The notes under the pieces are model-generated. The model was not told the origin of the DNA. It was given only the letters and a program-made list of their open reading frames with translations, and made no database searches. From Pseudomonadota bacterium (GTDB lineage Bacteria; Pseudomonadota; Alphaproteobacteria; Sphingomonadales; Sphingomonadaceae), in contig JAEXAW010000078.1 of the NCBI GenBank assembly GCA_023458055.1, positions 1-64,000 on the forward strand: a stretch of DNA of 64,000 nucleotides, read 5' to 3'. Position numbers and translations under genes: made by a program. Shown piece by piece: positions 44,423 to 52,638 of the stretch (positions are counted from its first letter, which is position 1; each line of letters starts with the position of its first letter).

Positions 44423-45514
44423 ATGTCGTCCTCGCCCGATGCCTCGTTGACGCAGGACGACAGCTTTACGGCGACCAGCCATCGCGGGCTGACCTATCCA
44501 TGGGGCGATCACGCGCCCGGTCTGGGCGAGATGACGCCCGTCGCCGATGGCGTTTACTGGGTGCGTATCCCGATGCCGGGCGGGCTCGATCACATTAATT
44601 GCTGGGTGATCGATGCGGGCGACAATGCGATTGCAACCGTCGATAGCGGGATGCGTATCGCCGAGTGCCGCGATGCTTGGACCGCGCTGTTCGATGGACC
44701 GCTTGCGGGCAAGACGCTGCCCACCGTGATCGCAACCCATCTCCACCCGGACCATATTGGTCTCGTCGGCTGGTTATGCGAGCGCGACGGTGGCATGCTC
44801 CACATGACCCGGACCGAATGGCTGACGGCGCAATATGGCATGGCCGATGCGCAGGACGAGGTGCCCGAAGCGGTCTCGGCGCTGCGCCGCGCGACCGGCT
44901 GGACCGAAGAGCAGATCGAAACCAGCCGCAAGGATGGCTGGGGCTGGATGCGCCGCTATGTCCACCGCTTTCCTCATAATTATCGTCGCCTGCGCGATGG
45001 TGACCACCTCCGCATCGGTGCAACCGAATGGGAAGTGATTGTGGGCAACGGCCACAGCCCGGAACATGCGTGTCTCTATAATCGCGCGGCCAATGTGCTG
45101 ATTGCCGGGGACCAGTTGCTGCCGCGCATCAGTTCGAATGTGTCGGTTCAGGCGAACGAACCGATGGCCAATCCGCTTGCCGACTGGATTGCCTCGATTG
45201 ACAAGCTGCGCGCCGCGCTTCCCGAAGATGTGCTGGTGTTGCCAGCCCATGGCGAGCCGTTCCGCGGGGCGCATGCGCGCCTTGATGCGATCCGCTCAGA
45301 GCATATGGAACGGCTTGAGGCGCTGGCGCTATGGTGCGCAGAAGCGCCGCGCAGCACGGTCGATTGCTTCCCCAAATTGTTCAACCGCGAGATCGGCGAC
45401 CGCCATCGCGGCCTTGCAACCGGCGAAGCGCTTGCGCATCTGCGCTGGCTTGAGGATGCAGGCCGGGTGACCCGCGATATGCAAGGCGACGTGTGGATGT
45501 GGCGCGGCGTTTAA
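44423..45514 (+). CDS. MBL-fold metallo-hydrolase
   Basis: 363 residues. The metallo-beta-lactamase motif THLHPDHIG (HxHxDH) is near residue 105; further ligands are His in VGNGHSPEH, Asp in IAGDQLL, and His in LPAHGEPF. A C-terminal winged-helix-like tail (CFPKLFNREIGDRHRGLATG and on) is typical of the LACTB2/glyoxalase II-like group, which acts on thioesters or nucleic acids. The substrate is unknown. The start is 7 bases after the trcR stop. The stop overlaps that of the convergent MFS gene. Confidence 0.85.
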   Translation: MSSSPDASLTQDDSFTATSHRGLTYPWGDHAPGLGEMTPVADGVYWVRIPMPGGLDHINCWVIDAGDNAIATVDSGMRIAECRDAWTALFDGPLAGKTLPTVIATHLHPDHIGLVGWLCERDGGMLHMTRTEWLTAQYGMADAQDEVPEAVSALRRATGWTEEQIETSRKDGWGWMRRYVHRFPHNYRRLRDGDHLRIGATEWEVIVGNGHSPEHACLYNRAANVLIAGDQLLPRISSNVSVQANEPMANPLADWIASIDKLRAALPEDVLVLPAHGEPFRGAHARLDAIRSEHMERLEALALWCAEAPRSTVDCFPKLFNREIGDRHRGLATGEALAHLRWLEDAGRVTRDMQGDVWMWRGV

Positions 45515-47034
45515 GCCGCACTGTCTTCCTTTACCCACAGCATTGAAACTGCGCCCGCGACCATCACGGCGGCGGCAATCAACATGGTCCAGATCGGCTG
45601 GCCGGGGAAGAAACTCTTCATCACGCCGCCCATGATCGTCGCAACGATGAGTTGCGGCAGCACGATGAAGAAATTGAAAATCCCCATATAAATGCCGAGT
45701 TTGTCCTGCGGCAGCGTGTTCGACAGGATGACATAGGGCATGGTCAGGATCGACGCCCAAGCGATACCGATGCCGATCATCGGCAATACCAGCATATTCG
45801 CATCGCGGATGAGAAACAGCCCGAGGAAGCCCAACGCGCCTGCCAGCAAACCGATCATATGTGTCTTGGACGCGCCCAAGCGCCTCGCCAGCGATGGCAA
45901 CATGAACGCGGCTATCGCGGCAACCCCATTGTAGATGGAAAACAGCACCCCGACCCAGTCTGAGCCCGTGCCGAAGGCTTGGCTGGTCGGATCGGTCGTG
46001 CCGTAAACATATTGGGTGACCACAGGGGTTGTGTTGATCCACATGATGAAAAGCGCAAACCAGCTGAAAAACTGCGCGACCGCGAGCCGCTTCATCTGGG
46101 TTGGCATTTGCGCGAGGTCCGAGAAGATATGGCTTAGCACATTGCCATCGCGGGCACCTTCGCGCACCATCATGCGGTTGATGATCTGCGCGATCCCGAA
46201 CAGCGCCAGCCCGCCGCCCAGAATATAAAGCTGCTTGTCGAGTCCCATGGCATAAACCAGCGCTAATATGATCGCGCCCGCGCCCGCCCATAACGCGCCC
46301 TTGTTCGGGGCAACCAGCGGGGGCGGCTCGTGACGCAGTTCCGGTTCGCCATCAAAGGCGCGCAGTTCCTCGGGCGAATATTCCTTGGTGCTCAACACGG
46401 TCCATAACACGGCCAACAATATCGCAACCGCGCCAATGTAGAAGCTGTAGCGAACCGCATCGGGGATCACCCCCTTGGGCGCGGTGTTGGCGACGCCATA
46501 ATGCGACAGCACATAAGGCGCGAGCGAACCGATGACGGCCCCGGCTCCAATGAACGCGGTCTGGAAGGCATAGCCCGATGCGCGCTGCTGGCGGTTGACC
46601 ATATCGCCGACAAAGGCGCGGAACGGCTCCATCGAGATATTGAGCGAGGCATCGAGCATCCAGAGAAAGATCGCCGCGACCAGCAACAGATGCGCATGTG
46701 GAAATCCGAACAAGGCGAGCGCCGCCAAAATGGCACCGGCCAGAAAATAAGGCCGCCGCCGCCCGAACTTGCCCCAGGTCCGATCACTATAATGGCCAAT
46801 CAGCGGCTGGACGAGGAGGCCGGTAACCGGGCCTGCGATCCACAATAAGGGCAGCGATTCTACGTCCGCCCCCAATGTCTGAAAAATCCGGCTGACGTTG
46901 GAATTTTGTAGCGCGAAGGCGATCTGGATGCCGAAGAAGCCGAAGCTGATATTCCACAGTTCGGCAAAACTGCGCGTCGGTTTATCCATGCTGCCTGCCG
47001 TTGCCTTGTCCAGCACGGGCGCTCCGCCTGCCAT
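45511..47034 (-). CDS. MFS transporter, SLC45/GPH-like sugar symporter type
   Basis: 507 residues with 12 membrane segments. The MFS signature between helices 2 and 3 is GHYSDRTWGKFGRRRPYF (near residue 80), the form seen in SLC45-type sucrose and glycoside symporters. Conserved start WNISFGFFGIQIAFALQNSN also fits that group. In sphingomonads this family is mostly tied to maltose- or glucoside-type sugars (established knowledge for the family; not shown here). GGGAGAG lies before the start. It is monocistronic. Confidence 0.85.
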   Translation of the reverse strand: MAGGAPVLDKATAGSMDKPTRSFAELWNISFGFFGIQIAFALQNSNVSRIFQTLGADVESLPLLWIAGPVTGLLVQPLIGHYSDRTWGKFGRRRPYFLAGAILAALALFGFPHAHLLLVAAIFLWMLDASLNISMEPFRAFVGDMVNRQQRASGYAFQTAFIGAGAVIGSLAPYVLSHYGVANTAPKGVIPDAVRYSFYIGAVAILLAVLWTVLSTKEYSPEELRAFDGEPELRHEPPPLVAPNKGALWAGAGAIILALVYAMGLDKQLYILGGGLALFGIAQIINRMMVREGARDGNVLSHIFSDLAQMPTQMKRLAVAQFFSWFALFIMWINTTPVVTQYVYGTTDPTSQAFGTGSDWVGVLFSIYNGVAAIAAFMLPSLARRLGASKTHMIGLLAGALGFLGLFLIRDANMLVLPMIGIGIAWASILTMPYVILSNTLPQDKLGIYMGIFNFFIVLPQLIVATIMGGVMKSFFPGQPIWTMLIAAAVMVAGAVSMLWVKEDSAA

Positions 47035-47165
47035 TATCGCTCTCCCTCATATATCATTGTCGGGCGCGATAAGGCCGCAAGCCGTGACCCATTGCAAGCG
47101 CAATCGGCCACGGCTGGGCGGCTGCATAGCTATTCATTGGGCGGTAGAAGAAGCTTCGCCCGCTC

Positions 47166-47999
47166 TTATTTCACCGGGCGGCAGTCTCCGAACCACATCA
47201 CATCGACGCGGTCGCTATAATCAAGGACTGTTCCGGAGAACTTGACCCGGCTGCCCGGTTTCAAGGTCAGCGCATAGCCCTGTTGCCCTCGGGCCATCAT
47301 GCAACCCATCTGGATGAGGTTGCGGTGCTTGCCGACATAGACCGGAAGCTCGGTGGTCGAGCGGGGAATTTTGAACGCGACGCGGTAGGTTCCGCTGTCC
47401 GGCCGGATATAATCAACCGTGCCTTTGAGGATGAAGGGACGACCACGATAACGGGTGTTGATGATCGCGCTGTTATTTTCAGCCTCGGCGGAAATCTGTT
47501 GCGACAGCGTCAGCACATCCATTTCCACGACCGATGCGACATTGGTTGCGGTGCCGCCCTTTTTGGCTGCAGCAAGCCCTGCCTTGCCGCCGACGACGCC
47601 CGCGAACAGGCCGCAAAGTTCCGTTCTTGAGCCTTCTTCGCCTGCGAACATGCCACCGCTCAGCTTGACATCGACCTGCATCAACGCCGCTTTACCTTGG
47701 GGCTGGGCGGTGAAGAGCAACTGGATGGTGCGGGTTTTACCGGAACTCGGCTGTTCCAGGAGAAGACTGCCGTCCGCCGATTCGTCAGAGATGACCTGAT
47801 AGCCCTTGCTCGTCGCAATACCGCGCAACTGCTGGAGCGCCGCTTGCGGGGTTATGTCATTGACCAGATGTTGCGCGGAAAATTTCAGCCCGGTCAACGG
47901 GTTGCCCTTTTTGGTGAAGCTAGTGGTGCACGTTTGTGCCTGTGCAGCGACCGGAAGCGCGAATGCGGCGAGCAGCACGGCAAGCGATATTATACGCAT
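47166..47999 (-). CDS. Secreted protein with OB-fold-like C-terminus, unknown
   Basis: 277 residues from the ATG at 47999 (AAGGGGG upstream). Signal peptide MRIISLAVLLAAFALPVAAQ, cleaved near residue 22. Mature N-terminal part is alpha/beta (residues 40-130, KGYQVISDESADGSLLLEQ); the C-terminal ~100 residues have an OB-fold-like pattern (NTRYRGRPFILKGTVDYIRP), as in tRNA_anti-like domains that exist also in secreted proteins. Four or five Cys suggest disulfides. Function unknown. It is followed on the left by the MFS gene, same direction, after 130 bases. Confidence 0.72.
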   Translation of the reverse strand: MRIISLAVLLAAFALPVAAQAQTCTTSFTKKGNPLTGLKFSAQHLVNDITPQAALQQLRGIATSKGYQVISDESADGSLLLEQPSSGKTRTIQLLFTAQPQGKAALMQVDVKLSGGMFAGEEGSRTELCGLFAGVVGGKAGLAAAKKGGTATNVASVVEMDVLTLSQQISAEAENNSAIINTRYRGRPFILKGTVDYIRPDSGTYRVAFKIPRSTTELPVYVGKHRNLIQMGCMMARGQQGYALTLKPGSRVKFSGTVLDYSDRVDVMWFGDCRPVK

Positions 48000-48074
48000 G
48001 ATTTGATCCCCCTTGTGGATTCGATTGATCCATATGGTAATCAAACGCGCCGTCACCGCAACGATTTTAGGAAA

Positions 48075-48719
48075 TCAAAGGTCGTTGGCTGCATTGGCTG
48101 CATTGGCTGCGCTTGTCGTTGCATCTTTTACTGTCGCACGCCAATCGGCAGGTCGCTGGAAATGCCCGCGCCATAAACCGCGCTTGGCCTCTTCCGCTTC
48201 GGCTTCTTCATTGAGGTAAGGCCCGCCATCATTGAAGCGGCTGGCTGTAACCTCCGCACCCGAAACCGCCATGCCGCGCCGCACCATCTCGCGACCGATA
48301 TCGGGTACGCCACGCACCGAACATGTACCGATCGTGCGATGATAGCGATCCGTTGCAGCGACCGCGCATTCCAACCCGCCAGCTTTAACAATGGACTCCA
48401 GGGCATTGCGCGCCTCTTTGCCGCAAAGCCATTCCATACCGCGTTCATCGCGGCACGTCTGGCGATATTCGGGCGCATCAATTCCCTGAATGCGGATGGT
48501 ACGCAGCGCCTGGCCTTGCCCAATCGTGACACTGTCGCCATCGAGCACATGAACCACGTCGCCTTCCTTCGAGGTGATCCGCTCGACCGTGCGATCCTGC
48601 CATTGCCAAGCGAGCAGTAACGCACCAAGCAGCAACCCAATTAATAGGATCTGGCGTACCCAATACCAGAGCCGGCTCATCAGCCTCCGCAACTTATATT
48701 TGATGACATAGGCTTCCAT
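48075..48719 (-). CDS. Membrane-anchored thermonuclease (SNase-like) protein
   Basis: 214 residues. One membrane helix at about 22-42 (ILLIGLLLGALLLAW) puts the rest outside the cytoplasm. The SNase core follows with VLDGDSVTIGQG, RIQGIDAPE (the Arg and Asp/Glu of the active site) and DRYHRTIGTC, with a second Arg. It should cut DNA and RNA in a Ca2+-dependent way. The tail ends in AANAANAANDL, made by a 9-base tandem repeat. Start codon ATG with a longer N-terminus; a start at residue 14 (MSRLWYW) is also possible. Confidence 0.83.
   Translation of the reverse strand: MEAYVIKYKLRRLMSRLWYWVRQILLIGLLLGALLLAWQWQDRTVERITSKEGDVVHVLDGDSVTIGQGQALRTIRIQGIDAPEYRQTCRDERGMEWLCGKEARNALESIVKAGGLECAVAATDRYHRTIGTCSVRGVPDIGREMVRRGMAVSGAEVTASRFNDGGPYLNEEAEAEEAKRGLWRGHFQRPADWRATVKDATTSAANAANAANDL
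48085..48111. repeat. Triple 9-bp tandem repeat in the nuclease 3' end
   Basis: TTGGCTGCA is repeated three times (the last copy ends in G). On the coding strand this adds Ala-Ala-Asn three times to the C-terminus. Such short in-frame repeats can vary in copy number. Confidence 0.7.
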
Positions 48720-49039
48720 ATGCGCCTGCCTTATTCGGCAAAGACAAACTTGCCAACTCCCGGCTTGGACTGGCGCACAAAGGGCGATTTCCGGATAGTC
48801 ATCAGGTAGCGCTGATTACCCTTGATCAGAAAAAGACTCCATTTCGGATTAAATATGAAAACCCCGTTCAAAGTCTTGCATTTGACAGTCCTATCTTTAG
48901 CATTGCGGACCTGAAACCGGCTCAACCAACGTCAAAAAGGTGCGTTTCGGCGCGATTGCCTCCGAAATGGATACAGCGGCTTTTCGGTTTCATCCGCATT
49001 GGTCGTAAATCGTAACGGGACGGACCGAAGGTGAGGGTG
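48720..49039. other. Intergenic region before the MarR-like gene
   Basis: 320 bases, AT-richer than its surroundings, between the divergent nuclease and MarR-like genes. It should hold both promoters. Apart from the doubtful 64-codon frame I see no gene, repeat or known operator. Confidence 0.5.
48731..48925 (-). CDS. Possible small protein, 64 aa (doubtful)
   Basis: An open frame of 64 codons directly upstream of the nuclease gene. It is basic, with a central hydrophobic stretch (GVFIFNPKWSLFLI). I see no ribosome site and no family match. The frame lies in a lower-GC stretch, so it may be a chance frame or a remnant. Confidence 0.2.
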   Translation of the reverse strand: MSRFQVRNAKDRTVKCKTLNGVFIFNPKWSLFLIKGNQRYLMTIRKSPFVRQSKPGVGKFVFAE

Positions 49040-50101
49040 ATGGATCAACGGGCAAAGAAAACGGGGCATGATCGCGATTGGGGCGATATTGGCAAAATGG
49101 TGAGCAGCGGTGATTTCGGATCGCACGAACAGGACGCGCTTGATTTTCAATATGCGAATGCATTGCGGGCGTTCGTAATTGCACATGACGACCTTACCAC
49201 CGGGGCTTGGTACCGTTTGCTCGAGACGCACCAGGTTCAACTGCTCGAGGTTGTCGCGCCCGATAATGCGGCGGACCGGCTCGACTGCTTGATTGCAATC
49301 GATCTGATATGGGTTGAAGTCGGCGATATGCCCGTTCCGGATGGTTTACTGGCGCGTTTGCAGATGATGGTGCGACGGGGGGATATTCAACTTGTCTGGT
49401 CAGCATCCGGGGATGCATTGGAACAGGGCTATGGCGCGCTTTACACGCCTTCTACGGTATTCCTGTCCAATCCCAGCGAAGCCGAGCGCATTGCTTCTGC
49501 CGCGATCATGGCAAGCCAGCCTCGGTATCGACTGAATGACATTGGGGGAGAGCCCGATCCGGTGCAAATCCAGAAGTTGACCGAAGAGGTTAATCGGATT
49601 GCGCGGTTGCTCGCTGATCTTTCCGGCAACCGCATCCAATTGCCCGAACGCGATGCTTCCGGTTCCGGTAATCAGGTTCGCTCGCCATCGACGGGCTATG
49701 CTGCCGAGCCGCCATTTGTTGATCCCTTGTGTGCCGGCAATGATCAGAATGGCACGATATCTGTGGCTGATGTGCGCAATCTTATCCGGGTGCGCCGCAT
49801 GCGCGATCATTTTTTCCCGTCTGAAATTTTCGCTGATCCTGCGTGGGACATGCTCCTTGATCTCATTGCGGCACGTCTAGCGGGTGATTCGGTGTCGGTT
49901 TCGAGCCTGTGTATTGCAGCGGCGGTACCGGCGACCACGGCTCTTCGCTGGATTCGCACGATGACAGAGGCGGGTCTGTTTGTGCGACATGCCGATCCGC
50001 AAGATGGGCGTCGTGTCTTCATCGGCCTCTCGGACGAGGCAGCGGACGGGATGATACGCTATTTTTCTGCCGTAAAAGCGCAGAGCGGGACTATTTTTTG
50101 A
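49040..50101 (+). CDS. MarR-type winged-helix protein with unknown N-terminal domain
   Basis: 353 residues from the ATG at 49040; a GTG at 49031 is the alternative. The C-terminal ~100 residues have a MarR/DUF-type winged helix: FADPAWDMLLDLIAARLAG, then a recognition-helix region (AVPATTALRWIRTMTEAGLF) and a wing (DPQDGRRVFIGLSDEA). The first ~145 residues look like an alpha/beta fold that could be a degenerate receiver domain (FVIAHDDLTTGAWYRLLE, CLIAIDLIWVEVGD), but I see no clear phosphoacceptor set. A linker with low conservation joins the two. Likely a DNA-binding regulator; target unknown. Confidence 0.75.
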   Translation: MDQRAKKTGHDRDWGDIGKMVSSGDFGSHEQDALDFQYANALRAFVIAHDDLTTGAWYRLLETHQVQLLEVVAPDNAADRLDCLIAIDLIWVEVGDMPVPDGLLARLQMMVRRGDIQLVWSASGDALEQGYGALYTPSTVFLSNPSEAERIASAAIMASQPRYRLNDIGGEPDPVQIQKLTEEVNRIARLLADLSGNRIQLPERDASGSGNQVRSPSTGYAAEPPFVDPLCAGNDQNGTISVADVRNLIRVRRMRDHFFPSEIFADPAWDMLLDLIAARLAGDSVSVSSLCIAAAVPATTALRWIRTMTEAGLFVRHADPQDGRRVFIGLSDEAADGMIRYFSAVKAQSGTIF

Positions 50102-50188
50102 CAAGCGCCGACGGTTGGGTCCGATAGACTCGCTTGGGGCTTGTCAAGCGCATCGGCTTCTGGCAAAGGCGCGCTTCCCGAAGGAAAT

Positions 50189-50264
50189 GGGCGCTTAGCT
50201 CAGTTGGTAGAGCATCTCGTTTACACCGAGAGGGTCAGCGGTTCGAGCCCGTTAGCGCCCACCA
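50189..50264 (+). tRNA. tRNA-Val, anticodon UAC
   Basis: A full cloverleaf of 76 bases including an encoded CCA. The acceptor arms GGGCGCT (50189-50195) and AGCGCCC (50254-50260) pair fully. The anticodon stem TCTCG/CGAGA encloses the loop TTTACAC, with TAC as anticodon (reads GUA and related valine codons). D-loop (AGCTCAGTTGGTAGAGC) and T-loop (GGTTCGAGCCC) have the standard patterns. No integrase is nearby, so the gene is not visibly an attachment site here. Confidence 0.97.
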
Positions 50265-50410
50265 TTTCCGCTTTTCCCGATATCTTCGCCATTCTGATGC
50301 CCCAGTCGCACTATCGACGGGTTTACGGCCTCGGTCCAAATTCTGTTGTTGATGCTGGTCAATGCGGCGTCCCGTCTCCCACGCTAATGTGCGGGGACAG
50401 GAGAAAATAT

Positions 50411-50608
50411 ATGTTCAGAACCAATGTTGGAAATGCTGATCGGATTTTGCGTATTTTGGTCGGGATTATATTGATCGGATTTGCAGTGACGGGCAAGATC
50501 GGGGTGTGGGGTTATATCGGAATTGTGCCGCTGTTAACCGGTCTATTGCGTACTTGCCCGGCTTATTCGTTGCTGGGGCTGAGTACATGTCCGCGTAACA
50601 ATAACTGA
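50411..50608 (+). CDS. DUF2892 (YgaP-like) membrane protein
   Basis: 65 residues from the ATG at 50411, with AGGAG about 9 bases upstream. The start FRTNVGNADRILRILVGIIL, two hydrophobic helices and the TCPAYSLLGLSTC ending with two Cys fit DUF2892 proteins, small membrane partners of rhodanese-type sulfur proteins. No rhodanese is nearby. It lies after tRNA-Val. Confidence 0.85.
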   Translation: MFRTNVGNADRILRILVGIILIGFAVTGKIGVWGYIGIVPLLTGLLRTCPAYSLLGLSTCPRNNN

Positions 50609-50695
50609 TCGGCGAACCGCGAGCGGCCCTTGTGATTGGCGCGCGAGCGCGTTAGCTTCCCGCCCGTTTACAGAAAAGGGAGCAGGCTTGCGGCC

Positions 50696-51610
50696 ATGAT
50701 CGACAGTGAAACGGCGGCGGCGAGTACCGAAAAGCCCGAACAAAGATTTGCCGAAATCGATAGCTGGCCGACGGCGCGTGTGGTCGCTGCGATGCTGGAG
50801 GAGCAGACCGCAGCCGTAGCTGTGCTCGCCCGCGCGCAGGACGCGATTGTTGTAGCGGTTGAGGCTGCGGCCGACAGGCTCAAAACTGGTGGCCGCCTAA
50901 TCTATGCTGGAGCCGGGGCCTCGGGACGGCTGGCGGTGCAGGATGGGGTTGAACTGCGCCCGACCTTCAACTGGCCCGACGAACGCTTGCTATATTTTCT
51001 GGCAGGCGGTGAAGGCGCGCTGATCCGCAGCGTTGAAGGTGCGGAAGATGATGCAGATGCCGCCCGCGCGCTGGTGGCCGAACGTGGGATCGGACCTGCC
51101 GATGTGGTCATCGGTGTTGCGGCGAGCGGGCGGACGCCGTTCACGGTAGCGATCATCGAAACATCGCGCGAGGCCGGCGCGCTGACCATCGGCATCGCTA
51201 ATAATGCAAAGACACCGCTGTTGGCGGGCGCGGACTATCCGATCTTCGCGCAAACCGGTAGCGAGCTTGTCGCAGGCTCGACCCGGATGAAGGCGGGAAC
51301 CGCGCAGAAGGTCATCCTCAATACCATCTCCACCGGCATCATGCTGCGGCTCGGGAAAGTTTATCGCGGCCTGATGGTCGATATGCTGATCTCCAACGCC
51401 AAACTCAGAAAGCGCGCAGAAGCCATGGTGCAGCGGCTGGCCGGGTGCGATGAAGCCGCGGCGATCCGCGCGATTGCGGCGTCGGGCGACAATATCAAGG
51501 GCGCGGTGCTGATCGCGCTCGGCCAGACACCGGAAGGAGCCGCTTCCTTGCTGAAAACGCATGAAGGGATGTTAGGCGAGGCCATTGCGGCGCTGGGTGG
51601 TGACCAATGA
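50696..51610 (+). CDS. murQ: N-acetylmuramic acid 6-phosphate etherase
   Basis: 304 residues from the ATG at 50696. It splits the lactyl ether of MurNAc-6-P to give GlcNAc-6-P and D-lactate during cell wall recycling. The SIS-domain pattern is complete: GRLIYAGAGASGRLAVQDG near residue 65, the catalytic Glu region VELRPTFNWPDERL, and the family signature GSTRMKAGTAQK near residue 200. Its stop overlaps the start of the SIS deaminase (ATGA), so the three genes murQ-nagB2-nagA are translated as one unit. Confidence 0.93.
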   Translation: MIDSETAAASTEKPEQRFAEIDSWPTARVVAAMLEEQTAAVAVLARAQDAIVVAVEAAADRLKTGGRLIYAGAGASGRLAVQDGVELRPTFNWPDERLLYFLAGGEGALIRSVEGAEDDADAARALVAERGIGPADVVIGVAASGRTPFTVAIIETSREAGALTIGIANNAKTPLLAGADYPIFAQTGSELVAGSTRMKAGTAQKVILNTISTGIMLRLGKVYRGLMVDMLISNAKLRKRAEAMVQRLAGCDEAAAIRAIAASGDNIKGAVLIALGQTPEGAASLLKTHEGMLGEAIAALGGDQ

Positions 51611-52638
51611 TCGCCGCAGACACATTGATGCATCAGGAAGCTAGTGAAGCCGCGAGCGTGGTTGCGCGCCAGTTCAAGAGCAACGAAGCTCTGCGCGATG
51701 ACCTTGCGGCGCGTTTGCGGGCACTAAAGCCTGATCTGATTTTCACCTGTGCGCGGGGCAGCTCCGACCATGCCGCGACCTACGCCAAATATCTGTTCGA
51801 AACCCGGCTCGGTATTCCGACCCTGTCGCACGCGCCCTCGATAGTGTCGCTCTATGGGCGTACCCTTCTGAACATGAAGGGGCAGCTGTTCCTGCTGATT
51901 TCGCAGTCGGGGAAAAGTCCTGACCTCCTTATGTCGGCAGAGATGGCCAAAGATACTGGTGCGCTGGTTGTGGCGTTGGTCAATGATATGAGCTCGCCGC
52001 TGGCAACGATGGCGGATGTTGCAGTGCCGCTTGATGCCGGGCCTGAACGCAGTGTCGCGGCGACCAAAAGCTATATTGCCTCGCTCTTTGCCATCGTCAC
52101 GCTGGTCGCGCGCTGGCAGGAGGATGGAGCGCTGGAAGCCGATTGCGGGGCGCTTCCGGTCGCATTGGAGCAGGCCTTTGCGAATGACTGGTCGCCCGCT
52201 GTCCCGGCGCTCAGGGACGCGCAGAGCCTGTTCGTGCTGGGGCGCGGCCTGACGCTCGGGATTGCGCAGGAGGCGGCGCTCAAATTCAAGGAAACTTGCG
52301 GCATCCATGCCGAAGCCTTCAGTCTGGCCGAGGTCGCACATGGGCCGATGGCGCTGGTCAAACAAGGCTTCCCGCTGCTGGTCTTTCCGCCCGGCGATGC
52401 GGCGGCAAAGGGCCTTGATGCCGCGCTCGATGGTTTTGCCGAGCGGGGTGCGCGGATTATCGAGGCGGGAGGCTCGGATGCGGACCGCATGTGTCTCCCT
52501 GTGCCTGCACTGAATCCGGCGCTCGCGCCGATAGCGATGATCCAGAGCTTCTATCGCCTGGTGAATGCGTTGGCGGTGGCGCGCGGATTTGATCCCGACC
52601 ACCCGCCTTCGCTCAACAAGGTAACCCAGACGCGATGA
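51607..52638 (+). CDS. SIS-domain glucosamine-6-phosphate deaminase (NagB-II type)
   Basis: 343 residues with two SIS domains, as in the isomerase half of GlmS but without its glutaminase part. Key motifs are in the first domain (TCARGSSDHAATYAKYL, LLISQSGKSPDLL) and the second (VLGRGLTLGIAQEAALKFKE, LAEVAHGPMALV). Proteins of this group act as NagB-II, turning GlcN-6-P into fructose-6-P and ammonia. The context between murQ and nagA strongly supports this. Start and stop are ATGA-coupled on both sides. Confidence 0.88.
   Translation: MIAADTLMHQEASEAASVVARQFKSNEALRDDLAARLRALKPDLIFTCARGSSDHAATYAKYLFETRLGIPTLSHAPSIVSLYGRTLLNMKGQLFLLISQSGKSPDLLMSAEMAKDTGALVVALVNDMSSPLATMADVAVPLDAGPERSVAATKSYIASLFAIVTLVARWQEDGALEADCGALPVALEQAFANDWSPAVPALRDAQSLFVLGRGLTLGIAQEAALKFKETCGIHAEAFSLAEVAHGPMALVKQGFPLLVFPPGDAAAKGLDAALDGFAERGARIIEAGGSDADRMCLPVPALNPALAPIAMIQSFYRLVNALAVARGFDPDHPPSLNKVTQTR

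Noticed and set aside
50189..50264. tRNA-Val as integration site of a genomic island
   Set aside because: No integrase follows, and no repeat of the tRNA 3' end was noticed; flanking genes look native.
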